NCBI GenBank assembly: GCA_030684395.1
Contig: JAUXTT010000017.1
Coordinates: 310,001 to 374,000 of the forward strand
Reading direction: 5' to 3'
DNA: 64,000 nt
Source of the DNA: Bacteroidota bacterium
GTDB taxonomy: Bacteria; Bacteroidota; Bacteroidia; B-17B0; Aurantibacillaceae
The position numbers and the translations under genes were made by a program. Below, piece after piece: positions 50,526-59,208 of the stretch. The notes beneath the pieces are model-generated. The model did no database searches, was not told where the DNA came from, and saw nothing but the letters and a program-made list of their open reading frames with translations. Within the stretch, counting starts at the first letter, position 1, and each line of letters opens with the position of its first letter.

Positions 50526-51587
50526 ATGTTAATTATTTGGAGTTTTATCATTTACAAAGCAATCATGTGTGTGGCAGTATTTGCCGTAGCACTTGGAATT
50601 GCAGCTTATTCAACATGGTGGGAGCGTAAGTTCGCCGGGCTTTTACAAGATCGTTACGGACCAAAACGTGCAGGACCTTTTGGTTTATTGCAACCATTGG
50701 CTGATGGAGGAAAATTATTTTTCAAAGAAGAGATTATTCCGAATGTTTCGAATAAATTTTTATTTATCCTCGGGCCATCATTGGTAATGATCACTGCATT
50801 AATGACCGGAGCAGTTATTCCCTGGGGCAGACCATTGCATTTAGATAACGGAGATCTTTTCCATTTACAGATCACTGATTTAAATATTGGTTTCCTTTAT
50901 TTATTAGGAGTTGTTTCAGTTGGTGTTTACGGAATTATGATCGGAGGCTGGGCATCTAATAATAAGTATGCATTGCTTGGTGCTATCCGTGCTTCTTCAC
51001 AAATGATCAGTTATGAAGTTGCAATGGGCTTGGCAGTTGTTGCTTTAATTATTTCTTCAGGCGGATCTTTAAGTTTAAATGATATCGTTACTGCACAAGG
51101 TGATGGCGGCGTAGCAAACGTTTGCTGGCAACCACTTGGCTTTATTATTTTCTTCGTGTGTGCATTAGCAGAAACCAATCGTGCACCATTTGACTTACCT
51201 GAGTGTGAGGCAGAATTAGTTGGTGGTTACCACACTGAGTACTCTTCTATGAAATTAGGATTGTTCTTGTTTGCTGAATATATCAACATGTTCATCTCTT
51301 CTGCGATCATGGCAGCTGTTTATTTCGGCGGTTACAATATGCCGGAGTGGTTCGAGAATTTATACAGAGGATCTGTTTCTTTGGACACGTTCGCATTAAT
51401 CGGAATGGTTTGTTTTGTAGCTAAGATCTTTATTTTCATTTCGGTATTTATGTGGATTCGTTGGACGATCCCAAGATTCCGTTACGATCAGTTAATGAAC
51501 TTAGGATGGAAAGTTTTAATTCCTCTTTCATTATTAAACTTAGGAATAACTGCATTAGTGCAGGCTTGGAGAAATGGTCTGTTTTAA
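50526..51587 (+). CDS. nuoH: NADH-quinone oxidoreductase subunit H
   Basis: NuoH is the membrane subunit that forms the quinone entry channel with NuoB and NuoD. The 353-residue protein has about eight membrane helices and the signatures WWERKFAGLLQDRYGPKRAGP (read in part as ERKFAGLLQDRYGPKRAG) and AETNRAPFDLPECEAELVGGYHTEYSS, given as ETNRAPFDLPE and GYHTEYSS. The start lies one base after the nuoG stop. Confidence 0.96.
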   Translation: MLIIWSFIIYKAIMCVAVFAVALGIAAYSTWWERKFAGLLQDRYGPKRAGPFGLLQPLADGGKLFFKEEIIPNVSNKFLFILGPSLVMITALMTGAVIPWGRPLHLDNGDLFHLQITDLNIGFLYLLGVVSVGVYGIMIGGWASNNKYALLGAIRASSQMISYEVAMGLAVVALIISSGGSLSLNDIVTAQGDGGVANVCWQPLGFIIFFVCALAETNRAPFDLPECEAELVGGYHTEYSSMKLGLFLFAEYINMFISSAIMAAVYFGGYNMPEWFENLYRGSVSLDTFALIGMVCFVAKIFIFISVFMWIRWTIPRFRYDQLMNLGWKVLIPLSLLNLGITALVQAWRNGLF

Positions 51588-51604
51588 TTTTAATATAAGA
51601 AGAC

Positions 51605-52207
51605 ATGCAACTTACAAATAGAAGTAGAGACGTATCAAATAAAGAACAAAGCTTCATGGAGAAGTTATATCTCCCGGGCTTGTTGAAAGGTATGGCTATC
51701 ACCGGAAGTCACTTGTTCAAAAAACGGGCGACTATAGATTACCCGGATAAGAAAAGAGATATTGCTGCAGTTTACCGTGGACTTCATGTATTGAAGCGTG
51801 ACGAGAACGGAGCCGAACGTTGTACTGCATGCGGAATGTGTGCTGTAGCTTGTCCTGCAGAAGCGATCACCATGGAAAGTGCTGAGCGTAAAAAAGGTGA
51901 AGAAGGATTATACAGAGAAGAAAAATATGCAAAGATCTATGAGATCAATATGCTTCGTTGCATCTTCTGTGGTTTGTGCGAAGAAGCTTGTCCTAAAGAG
52001 GCAATTTTCTTAACCGACAGATTAGTTCCAACAGAATTTGAACGTGAAGACTTTATTTACGGAAAAGATAAATTGGTGGAAAAAATTGACAAACGTATTG
52101 ATGTTTCCGCACGTCAAACTCCAGAAGTATTAGAATTTAAAAAGATCAAAGGATTAAAACACAACGAACTTTTTGAAGGAAAAAAAATTAGCGATAAAAA
52201 ACACTAA
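51605..52207 (+). CDS. nuoI: NADH-quinone oxidoreductase subunit I
   Basis: NuoI carries the two [4Fe-4S] clusters N6a and N6b. The 200-residue protein has the ferredoxin motifs CTACGMCAVACPAEAI and CIFCGLCEEACPKEAI. An amphipathic N-terminal helix (GLLKGMAITGSHLFKKRATI) lies against the membrane arm. The C-terminal extension is charged. It lies 17 bp after nuoH. Confidence 0.95.
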   Translation: MQLTNRSRDVSNKEQSFMEKLYLPGLLKGMAITGSHLFKKRATIDYPDKKRDIAAVYRGLHVLKRDENGAERCTACGMCAVACPAEAITMESAERKKGEEGLYREEKYAKIYEINMLRCIFCGLCEEACPKEAIFLTDRLVPTEFEREDFIYGKDKLVEKIDKRIDVSARQTPEVLEFKKIKGLKHNELFEGKKISDKKH

Positions 52208-52228
52208 AAGATTTACGACCCTAACAGT

Positions 52229-52756
52229 ATGAGTACATTACTTTTAAATATTCCAGTAACACAGTACATGTTTTACTTCTTATCATTTGTCGCTATTTTA
52301 TGCGGAATGATGGTGGTAATTTCAAAGAATCCGATCCATAGTATATTGTATCTGATTCTTACTTTCTTTTCAATCGCAGGTCACTACCTTTTGTTAAATG
52401 CGCAGTTTTTAGCAGTCGTACATATTATAGTATATGCAGGTGCCATCATGGTATTGTTCTTATATGTGATCATGATGATGAACTTAAATGAGAAGGATGA
52501 ACCTAATAAAAAAGTGTTCTTAAAAATTGCAGCAGTAGGTTCGGCAGGATTGTTATTACTTACGCTTGTTGGGTCATTGAAGGGTGCAGAGAAAATGGTT
52601 GCTGCGGCTCCATTAAACACCAACGTTGGTTTAATCAAAAATTTAGGGCAAACATTATTCGGAGAGTTTTTATTTCCGTTTGAGATCTCATCTATCTTGT
52701 TGCTTGCGGCAATGGTAGGTGCTATCATGATAGGTAAAAAAGATCCAGTAAAATAA
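52229..52756 (+). CDS. nuoJ: NADH-quinone oxidoreductase subunit J
   Basis: NuoJ is a five-helix membrane subunit next to NuoK. The 175-residue protein has FFSIAGHYLLLNAQFLAVVHIIVYAGAIMVLFLYVIMMMNL as the conserved third and fourth helices (read as LNAQFLAVVHIIVYAGAIMV), with the pi-bulge region typical of the family. Length is normal. A 152-bp gap with repeat sequence follows before nuoK. Confidence 0.94.
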   Translation: MSTLLLNIPVTQYMFYFLSFVAILCGMMVVISKNPIHSILYLILTFFSIAGHYLLLNAQFLAVVHIIVYAGAIMVLFLYVIMMMNLNEKDEPNKKVFLKIAAVGSAGLLLLTLVGSLKGAEKMVAAAPLNTNVGLIKNLGQTLFGEFLFPFEISSILLLAAMVGAIMIGKKDPVK

Positions 52757-52908
52757 TATTAGATATATGATTTTTGATTTCTAATATTTAGAAATAAATG
52801 ACAAAAGAAGAATTAAAAAAAATAGAACAAAAAGAAACGCTGAATTAAAAAGGAAACAAACAAATTAAGGAAATACAAAAATATCAGACATCAAAAATTT
52901 AAAATCAA
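52757..52908. repeat. Repeat-rich gap between nuoJ and nuoK with a tiny ORF remnant
   Basis: The 152-bp gap contains TTTTTGATTTCTAATATTT near the left end and AATATCAGACATCAAAAATT near the right end, words related to those in the nuoB-nuoC and nuoM-nuoN gaps. Between them an ATG at 52798 opens 16 codons (MTKEELKKIEQKETLN) to a stop at 52848, too short to call as a gene. Confidence 0.4.
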
Positions 52909-53244
52909 ATGAGAGGAATTTTACTTCAATCCGCGATCATCTCCACTCCAATTGAGTGGTATATAATGTTGAGCGCGGTGTTATTTACAATAGGTGCGTG
53001 TGGCGTAATGGTTAAAAGAAATGCCATTATCATTTTCGCATGCGTTGAGTTAATGTTGAATGCGGTAAATTTATTATTGGTTGCTTTTTCGAGTTACCAT
53101 AGTGATGCTTCAGCGCAGGTGTTTGTGTTCTTTATTATGGCCGTAGCTGCAGCAGAGGTTGCCGTTGGTTTGGCTATTTTAAGTATGATTTACAGGAATC
53201 TGAAGAGCATTGATATTAATGTGTTAAGTAAATTAAAACACTAA
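52909..53244 (+). CDS. nuoK: NADH-quinone oxidoreductase subunit K
   Basis: NuoK is a three-helix, MrpC-like membrane subunit. The 111-residue protein has the essential Glu residues in ACVELMLNAVNLLLVAF and AAAEVAVGLAILSMIYR. The N-terminus is about ten residues longer than in E. coli. It lies between a repeat-filled gap and nuoL. Confidence 0.94.
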   Translation: MRGILLQSAIISTPIEWYIMLSAVLFTIGACGVMVKRNAIIIFACVELMLNAVNLLLVAFSSYHSDASAQVFVFFIMAVAAAEVAVGLAILSMIYRNLKSIDINVLSKLKH

Positions 53245-53281
53245 TAAATTTAATAGTAATTAAGAAAATTAGAAAGAGATT

Positions 53282-55168
53282 ATGATAAAGTTAATTGGTT
53301 TAGTTCCCTTGTTTCCTTTAATAGGTTTCGCGATCAACGGATTCTTCGGGAAGAAATTGGGCAAAAAGCTTTCAGGTGGAATTGCAGTTTTAAGTATCGC
53401 AGCTTCGTTTGTAGTTTCACTCCTTGTTTTTATGGAGTTGAATGGAATAGCGAACAAATCTCAGGTGGTGAATTTATTTTCCTGGATCAATTCGGATACA
53501 TTATCAATCCCCTTTTCATTTTTAGTTGATCCATTATCTTCTATTTTCCTGATGATCATCACAGGAATAGGATTATTGATTCACATCTATTCTCTTGGTT
53601 ACATGAGCCACGATGAAGGATTTGCACGATTCTTTACGTATCTGAACCTTTTCGTTTTCTTTATGTTGTTGCTGGTATTAGGAAACAACTACTTAGTAAT
53701 GTTTGTGGGTTGGGAAGGTGTTGGTTTATGTTCTTATTTATTGATCGGTTTCTGGTTCAAGAATACAGAATACAACAAAGCAGCTAACAAAGCATTCATC
53801 ATGAACCGTATTGGTGACTTAGGTTTCTTATTAGGGATCATTTTAATTTTCTTCACTTACGGAACAATTACTTACGGAGATGTATTTGCAAAAGCACACA
53901 CCGGAAGTGAAACAATTATCACTGCAATTGCATTATTATTATTTGTTGGTGCAATGGGTAAATCAGCGCAGATTCCATTATACACCTGGTTACCGGATGC
54001 AATGGCAGGTCCAACTCCTGTATCGGCATTGATCCACGCTGCAACTATGGTAACAGCTGGTATCTATATGATCGTTCGTTCAAACATTTTTTATTCTTCT
54101 TCTGAAGATGCGAGTGAGATTGTTGCAGTAGTAGGAGCGGCAACAGCATTAATGGCTGCTATCATCGGTTGTGTGCAAACGGATATTAAAAAGGTGCTTG
54201 CCTACTCTACTGTTTCTCAATTAGGATTAATGTTTTTAGCATTAGGCGTTGGCGCATACAGCACTGCGGTATTCCATGTTACTACTCACGCTTTCTTTAA
54301 AGCATTGTTATTCTTAGGTGCAGGTTCTGTTATCCATGCAATGAGTGGCGAACAGGATATTCGTAAAATGGGCGGATTAAAAAAAGCATTACCTATTACT
54401 TATTTAACTATGGGATTGGCAACTCTGGCCATCAGTGGTATCTTCCCGTTCTCAGGTTTCTTCAGTAAGGATGAAATTTTAGCTTATGCTTATGAAGAGA
54501 ACAAGGCACTCTGGTTTGTAGGATCAATTACTTCATTATTAACAGCATTCTATATGTTCCGTATGTTCTTCCTTACTTTCCACACCAGTTTCCGTGGAAC
54601 GGCCGAACAAAAACATCACTTGCACGAGTCTCCAAAGTCGATGACAATACCATTAATCATTTTAGCAGTACTTTCTGTTGCAGGTGGTTTATTAGGTATT
54701 CCTGCTGCGTTTCATGGAAGCAATTGGATCAGCACTTATCTGAATCCAATCATCATGCACAAAAATCCTTCTACACTTTCTCACGAAACTGAATTCTTGT
54801 TGATGGGAATTGCAACTGCAGTTGCTTTGGTTGCTATCTATACCGCATACAACGTTTATCAAAAATCAAATGTACTTCCTGCAGAAAACGAAAAAGACAT
54901 GCGTCCATTCGAACGTTTTGCTTTCCACAAATTTAAAGTAGATGAGTTCTATGCTTTCACAATTACACGTCCTTTAAATATGTTCTCTACTGCTCTTGGT
55001 AAATTCTTCGACAATCAATTGGTTGATGGATTTATTGAAGGCATTGGAGTGGTGGTAAAATGGTTGAGCGGAGTTGTTCGCCAGTTACAAACAGGAAATA
55101 TTGGTTTCTATATTTTCTCAATGGTATTAGGAATTGTTGCAATTATTTTTTGGAGTATTTTAAAATAA
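53282..55168 (+). CDS. nuoL: NADH-quinone oxidoreductase subunit L
   Basis: NuoL is the distal antiporter-like proton pump subunit. The 628-residue protein has about 14 membrane helices, the core motifs NYLVMFVGWEGVGLCSYLLIGFWF (GWEGVGLCSYLLIGFW), LPDAMAGPTPVSALIHAATMVTAG (AMAGPTPVSALIHAATMV) with the channel Lys and His, and the long lateral helix near the C-terminus followed by a final membrane helix (IGFYIFSMVLGIVAIIFW). Length is normal. Confidence 0.96.
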   Translation: MIKLIGLVPLFPLIGFAINGFFGKKLGKKLSGGIAVLSIAASFVVSLLVFMELNGIANKSQVVNLFSWINSDTLSIPFSFLVDPLSSIFLMIITGIGLLIHIYSLGYMSHDEGFARFFTYLNLFVFFMLLLVLGNNYLVMFVGWEGVGLCSYLLIGFWFKNTEYNKAANKAFIMNRIGDLGFLLGIILIFFTYGTITYGDVFAKAHTGSETIITAIALLLFVGAMGKSAQIPLYTWLPDAMAGPTPVSALIHAATMVTAGIYMIVRSNIFYSSSEDASEIVAVVGAATALMAAIIGCVQTDIKKVLAYSTVSQLGLMFLALGVGAYSTAVFHVTTHAFFKALLFLGAGSVIHAMSGEQDIRKMGGLKKALPITYLTMGLATLAISGIFPFSGFFSKDEILAYAYEENKALWFVGSITSLLTAFYMFRMFFLTFHTSFRGTAEQKHHLHESPKSMTIPLIILAVLSVAGGLLGIPAAFHGSNWISTYLNPIIMHKNPSTLSHETEFLLMGIATAVALVAIYTAYNVYQKSNVLPAENEKDMRPFERFAFHKFKVDEFYAFTITRPLNMFSTALGKFFDNQLVDGFIEGIGVVVKWLSGVVRQLQTGNIGFYIFSMVLGIVAIIFWSILK

Positions 55169-55181
55169 GAATCAAGTATTT

Positions 55182-56645
55182 ATGTTAACAGGATTATTAA
55201 TTATTGTTCCACTCATCGCAGCCTTTTTGGTTTTCTTTCTCAAAGGAAAAAATGCGCGTATCGCTGCTTTAGGATTTTCGGTTGTAGAATTTGCCTTGTC
55301 GGTTTTTGCCTGGTATCAGTTTAAAAGCGATCCGCTCAGCAAACAACTTTATTTGAATTGCACCTGGATAGAATCTTTGGGCGTGAACTTCGCAGTTGGT
55401 TTAGACGGCATGAGTTTATTAATGGTATTGCTAACTACTTTTTTAGTTCCTATCATTATTCTTTCTTCGTTCAAAACTGATTACGAAAGGCCAAATGCTT
55501 TTTACGGATTGATGCTCATTATGCAAATGGCATTGGTTGGTGTATTTACTGCTAATGATGGCTTCTTGTTTTATGTGTTCTGGGAATTAGCACTTATACC
55601 AATTTACTTTATTTGTTTATTGTGGGGTGGAGAAAACAGAGCACGTATCACTTTCAAATTTTTCGTTTACACTTTATTCGGTTCTTTATTCATGTTGGTT
55701 GCTTTGGTATTCTTATATCACCACACTGGAATGCAAAGCGGAATTAAATCATGGGCGATCAATGATCTGTACCAATCAGGAAGATCTTTAACTGAGACTC
55801 AACAAGGATATGTTTTCTGGGCAATGTTTTTAGCCTTCGCTATTAAAATGCCGATATTCCCTTTCCATACTTGGCAGCCTGATACATACGTAAACGCACC
55901 AACACAAGGAACGATGTTGCTTTCAGGGATCATGTTGAAGATGGGAACTTTCGGATTAATCAAATGGTTATTACCTGTTGTTCCATTAGGAGTAGCAAAT
56001 TGGGGTAACGTTGCAATGATACTTTCTGTTATAGGAATTATTTACGCCTCTTGCATTGCGATTGTTCAAACAGATTACAAACGTTTGATCGCATATTCTT
56101 CTATTGCTCACGTTGGTTTAATTGCAGCAGGTATCTTAGCCTGGAACCAACAAGGTGTGCAAGGTGCATTAATTCAAATGGTGAGTCACGGTATCAACGT
56201 AGTTGGTTTATTTTTAATTGCAGATATTTTATTCCGTCACACAGGTACAAGAGAGATTAGCAAACTTGGTGGTATCAGAAATGTGAACCCGAAATTTGCA
56301 GTTATGTTTCTGATCATTTTATTAGGATCGGTTGCTTTACCATTAACAAACGGATTCATTGGTGAGTTCTTATTGATCACCGGAGTGTATGGTTACAATG
56401 CATGGATGGCTGCATTTGCAGGTTTGACTGTTATTTTAGGAGCAGTTTACATGCTGAGAAGTTACCAGGGAATTATGCTTGGAGAAAGCAACACTGTTAC
56501 TGCCGGGTTTGGTGAATTAGCAGCAAGCGATAAAGCAGTATTGATTATTGTATGCGCGGCGATCTTAGTGTTTGGAGTTTATCCTCAGCCACTAACAGAC
56601 TTAGCAGAGCCTGCAGTGAAAACATTATTAATGAGTACAAAATAA
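55182..56645 (+). CDS. nuoM: NADH-quinone oxidoreductase subunit M
   Basis: NuoM is the second antiporter-like pump subunit. The 487-residue protein has about 14 membrane helices with FYVFWELALIPIYFICLLWGG (VFWELALIPIYFI, with the channel Glu), FHTWQPDTYVNAPTQGTMLLSG and YKRLIAYSSIAHVGLIAAG. It lies 13 bp after nuoL. A repeat-filled gap of 96 bp leads to nuoN. Confidence 0.96.
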   Translation: MLTGLLIIVPLIAAFLVFFLKGKNARIAALGFSVVEFALSVFAWYQFKSDPLSKQLYLNCTWIESLGVNFAVGLDGMSLLMVLLTTFLVPIIILSSFKTDYERPNAFYGLMLIMQMALVGVFTANDGFLFYVFWELALIPIYFICLLWGGENRARITFKFFVYTLFGSLFMLVALVFLYHHTGMQSGIKSWAINDLYQSGRSLTETQQGYVFWAMFLAFAIKMPIFPFHTWQPDTYVNAPTQGTMLLSGIMLKMGTFGLIKWLLPVVPLGVANWGNVAMILSVIGIIYASCIAIVQTDYKRLIAYSSIAHVGLIAAGILAWNQQGVQGALIQMVSHGINVVGLFLIADILFRHTGTREISKLGGIRNVNPKFAVMFLIILLGSVALPLTNGFIGEFLLITGVYGYNAWMAAFAGLTVILGAVYMLRSYQGIMLGESNTVTAGFGELAASDKAVLIIVCAAILVFGVYPQPLTDLAEPAVKTLLMSTK

Positions 56646-56741
56646 AATTTTAGATTTCTGATTTGAAACAAATAAAATAAATATAAAAATTAATGGTTTG
56701 CGATATATCAAAAATCGTAAATCAAAAATCATAAATAAAGT
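56646..56741. repeat. ATTTTAGATTTCTGAT-type intergenic repeat between nuoM and nuoN
   Basis: ATTTTAGATTTCTGAT (56647-56662) and TAAATCAAAAATCA (56718-56731) are shared with the nuoB-nuoC gap in the same order. It has no coding capacity. Confidence 0.6.
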
Positions 56742-58148
56742 ATGAAAGGTCTTTTTATAATATGCGGTTTAGGAATTTTTGCAATGCTTGCGGAAATTTT
56801 CAAAGGATTCGGTTTGAAAAAAATCCTACAACCTGTGGTGTTACTTGGTATCGTTGTAGCGTTTGTGCTTAACATTTTGACTGAATGGAACAATCCAATG
56901 TCGATCTCCTATTTCAACAACATGATCGTGTTCGATAATTTTGCACTTGCATTCAGCGGAGTAATTTTAGCGACTGCTTTCTTCTGGTTTGTGTTTGCAA
57001 ACGATTATTTTGAGAACTCATCGGATGTTACAGATCATTTTGCATTGGTATTGTTTGCATTGGTTGGAGCATTGATGTTAACCGCATACAAAAACATGAC
57101 AACTCTTTTCTTAGGCATTGAGATCATGTCTATTCCACTTTATGTTTTAGCAGCAAGCAGAAAGAATGATGTTAAATCGAATGAGGCAGGTTTTAAATAT
57201 TTGATCTTAGGTTCATTTGCAACAGGTTTCTTATTGTTTGGTATTGCTTTGGTTTACGGAGCTACCGGCTCATTCGACATTATGGTGATTCGCGCAAAGA
57301 TCTCTGCCGCTCAGGGTGGATTACCATTATTCTTTCACGCAGGTGTTATTATGATGTTAGTTGCCATGTGTTTTAAAGTAGCCGCTGCACCTTTCCACTT
57401 CTGGACTCCAGATGTATACCAAGGTTCACCAACTGTGATCACAGCATTCATGAGTACAATCGTTAAGACTGCAGCATTTACTGCATTCATTCGTTTATTC
57501 TTAGTAGGTTTTGGTGGCATCAGCGAGAAATGGGAAATGGTAATGGCTGCAATTATTGCTTTGTCATTAGTTATAGCAAACGTTACTGCAGTATCTCAGG
57601 GAAGTGTAAAGCGTATGCTTGCTTACTCAAGTATTTCTCACGCTGCATTTATGTTAATGGGAGTTTTAGCTGTTCAACCGGGCATGTCAATTCCCGGAAT
57701 ACTATATTACACATTAGCTTATTCTGTTGGTTCAATTACAGCGTTCTCTGTTCTTTACAATGTTAGTAAAGACAGCGGAGAAGGCTTTGAAGGATTTAAT
57801 GGCTTAGGAAAAAGGAATCCTGTAATGGCATTTTGTATGGCTGTAGCAATGCTTTCACTGGCTGGTATTCCGGTAACTGCAGGTTTCTTTGCAAAGTATT
57901 TCATCTTCGCAACCATTATGGCAACATCATTTAAATGGTTATTGGTATTAGCAGTATTAACCTCAGCAATTGGTGTGTACTACTATTTCAAAGTGATCAT
58001 CGCCATGTATTTCAAACCTGCTGATAAAACAGAAAAGGTTCCTGTAGAAATGCAGGTGATGTTGATCATGATCATAACAACTTTATTGACCATTGCTATC
58101 GGAGTTGTTCCGGGTTACGTGATCGATATGCTGGGGAATAGCCATTAA
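56742..58148 (+). CDS. nuoN: NADH-quinone oxidoreductase subunit N
   Basis: NuoN is the third antiporter-like subunit and closes the operon. The 468-residue protein has about 14 membrane helices with LGIEIMSIPLYVLAASRK (channel Glu), AAPFHFWTPDVYQGSPTVITAF and SVKRMLAYSSISHAAFMLMG. All fourteen subunits from NuoA to NuoN are therefore present, with one unrelated gene inside the set. Confidence 0.96.
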   Translation: MKGLFIICGLGIFAMLAEIFKGFGLKKILQPVVLLGIVVAFVLNILTEWNNPMSISYFNNMIVFDNFALAFSGVILATAFFWFVFANDYFENSSDVTDHFALVLFALVGALMLTAYKNMTTLFLGIEIMSIPLYVLAASRKNDVKSNEAGFKYLILGSFATGFLLFGIALVYGATGSFDIMVIRAKISAAQGGLPLFFHAGVIMMLVAMCFKVAAAPFHFWTPDVYQGSPTVITAFMSTIVKTAAFTAFIRLFLVGFGGISEKWEMVMAAIIALSLVIANVTAVSQGSVKRMLAYSSISHAAFMLMGVLAVQPGMSIPGILYYTLAYSVGSITAFSVLYNVSKDSGEGFEGFNGLGKRNPVMAFCMAVAMLSLAGIPVTAGFFAKYFIFATIMATSFKWLLVLAVLTSAIGVYYYFKVIIAMYFKPADKTEKVPVEMQVMLIMIITTLLTIAIGVVPGYVIDMLGNSH

Positions 58149-58153
58149 TTACT

Positions 58154-58273
58154 ATGAATTTCTCAGAAAACAGGGCTCAAATTACAATGCTATTTGTTGG
58201 GCTTGCTGTTATTGCCGCATTTATCCTTGTAAAAGTTTTTTATCTCTTAACACTTCAAAAAGCTTTAGAGTAA
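58154..58273 (+). CDS. Small single-pass membrane protein (39 residues)
   Basis: An ATG five bases after the nuoN stop opens 39 codons ending at TAA 58271-58273. The product begins MNFSENRAQITMLFVGLAVI and has one predicted membrane helix (about residues 10-30), ending in LQKALE. It is in the nuo operon direction and close to nuoN, so co-transcription is likely. It could be a real small protein, or the N-terminal relic of a longer one whose remaining part is gone. I recognise no family. Confidence 0.45.
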   Translation: MNFSENRAQITMLFVGLAVIAAFILVKVFYLLTLQKALE

Positions 58274-58294
58274 GTTGCGCAAGAACGCAGAGAA

Positions 58295-58609
58295 ATGACA
58301 ACCGGTCAGGTTTGGTTAGAACTTATACCTCTATTTGGACTTGTATGGCAGTTTTTCAATGTGAACCGTGTTATGCGTTCTGTTGAAAACGAATTTAAAG
58401 TGCGAGGCATGAACTATTCCGAAATTTCAGGCGCAACTAATTTGGGAAAGGCATCATGCATATTAAGTTGTTGCGGCATAATTCCCATAATTGGCGGATT
58501 GATAAGGCTAGCCTCTATAATCTGCTGGATCATTTTTTGGGTAAAGACCTCAAACTTAAAAAAGCAGTTAGAGAACTACCAGCTACATAAAATTGAGCAC
58601 ATCAAATAA
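58295..58609 (+). CDS. Small membrane protein of unknown function
   Basis: This 104-residue protein opens with VWLELIPLFGLVWQFFNVNRVMRSV, has a Cys-Gly-Cys-rich second helix (GKASCILSCCGIIPIIGGLI) and a third hydrophobic stretch (ASIICWIIFWVKTSNLKKQL). Similar sequence occurs as the membrane part of larger Bacteroidota proteins that have an N-terminal zinc-ribbon or GYF-type domain; here that domain is missing. The role is unknown. It follows the nuo operon on the same strand, 21 bp after the 39-codon gene. Confidence 0.65.
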   Translation: MTTGQVWLELIPLFGLVWQFFNVNRVMRSVENEFKVRGMNYSEISGATNLGKASCILSCCGIIPIIGGLIRLASIICWIIFWVKTSNLKKQLENYQLHKIEHIK

Positions 58610-58629
58610 TTAATAGCACCTTTTTTCTC

Positions 58630-59208
58630 TCAAAAAAACTTAGCCAAACAATAGATATAACTATCCAATTGATCGGTTTTAAAATGTACTAGCTTAGCTG
58701 TTGTATCAATTCTCGTTATTGCCAATTCTTCCCAATTACTTCTTATTTTTAGGTCTGAAAGCATTGCAGACACATTACTGATCTTAATACGGTAAGGTTT
58801 ATAATTGTGTGTTTGATTAAAAATAGTAACATTGTTAAAGGGAAACTTTATGAGCGCATCCTTATCCAAACTCTCAGCGCTACTGGTAAAAAACACCAAA
58901 CCGTTTTTACCTCCATTTATATAAGTGTTTGGTATATCTCCGGTTTCTACCATATAGTGTTTCCAGTAAAAGGACTGATTAGTTTTAACAGAGCCGGGCT
59001 CCACCGATAAATATCCATACTTTACATAAACTATGTTCGCAACCGAATCATAGGAGTCGGGCACATAAAATGACAATTCGGAGCCCCCTGATTTGATCTG
59101 TAATTTTTTATCCTCCGGAATAAAGTATTCCGTATGATCCTTATTGCATGCGCAAAACATCAACAGCGATAAAACACCGCATACTATTAATTTATTTAAT
59201 TGTCCCAT
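58630..59208 (-). CDS. Unknown lipoprotein, third gene of the caspase operon
   Basis: This 192-residue protein has a lipoprotein signal (lipobox LMFCAC, then NKDH). The body looks beta-rich (LQIKSGGSELSFYVPDSYDS, LVFFTSSAESLDKDALIKF) with no recognised family or catalytic motif. Its start at 59208 overlaps the end of the upstream outer-membrane-protein gene by 13 bp, so it is translationally coupled to it. The coupling suggests that it acts with that protein and with the caspase-like protein at the envelope. Function unknown. Confidence 0.7.
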   Translation of the reverse strand: MGQLNKLIVCGVLSLLMFCACNKDHTEYFIPEDKKLQIKSGGSELSFYVPDSYDSVANIVYVKYGYLSVEPGSVKTNQSFYWKHYMVETGDIPNTYINGGKNGLVFFTSSAESLDKDALIKFPFNNVTIFNQTHNYKPYRIKISNVSAMLSDLKIRSNWEELAITRIDTTAKLVHFKTDQLDSYIYCLAKFF

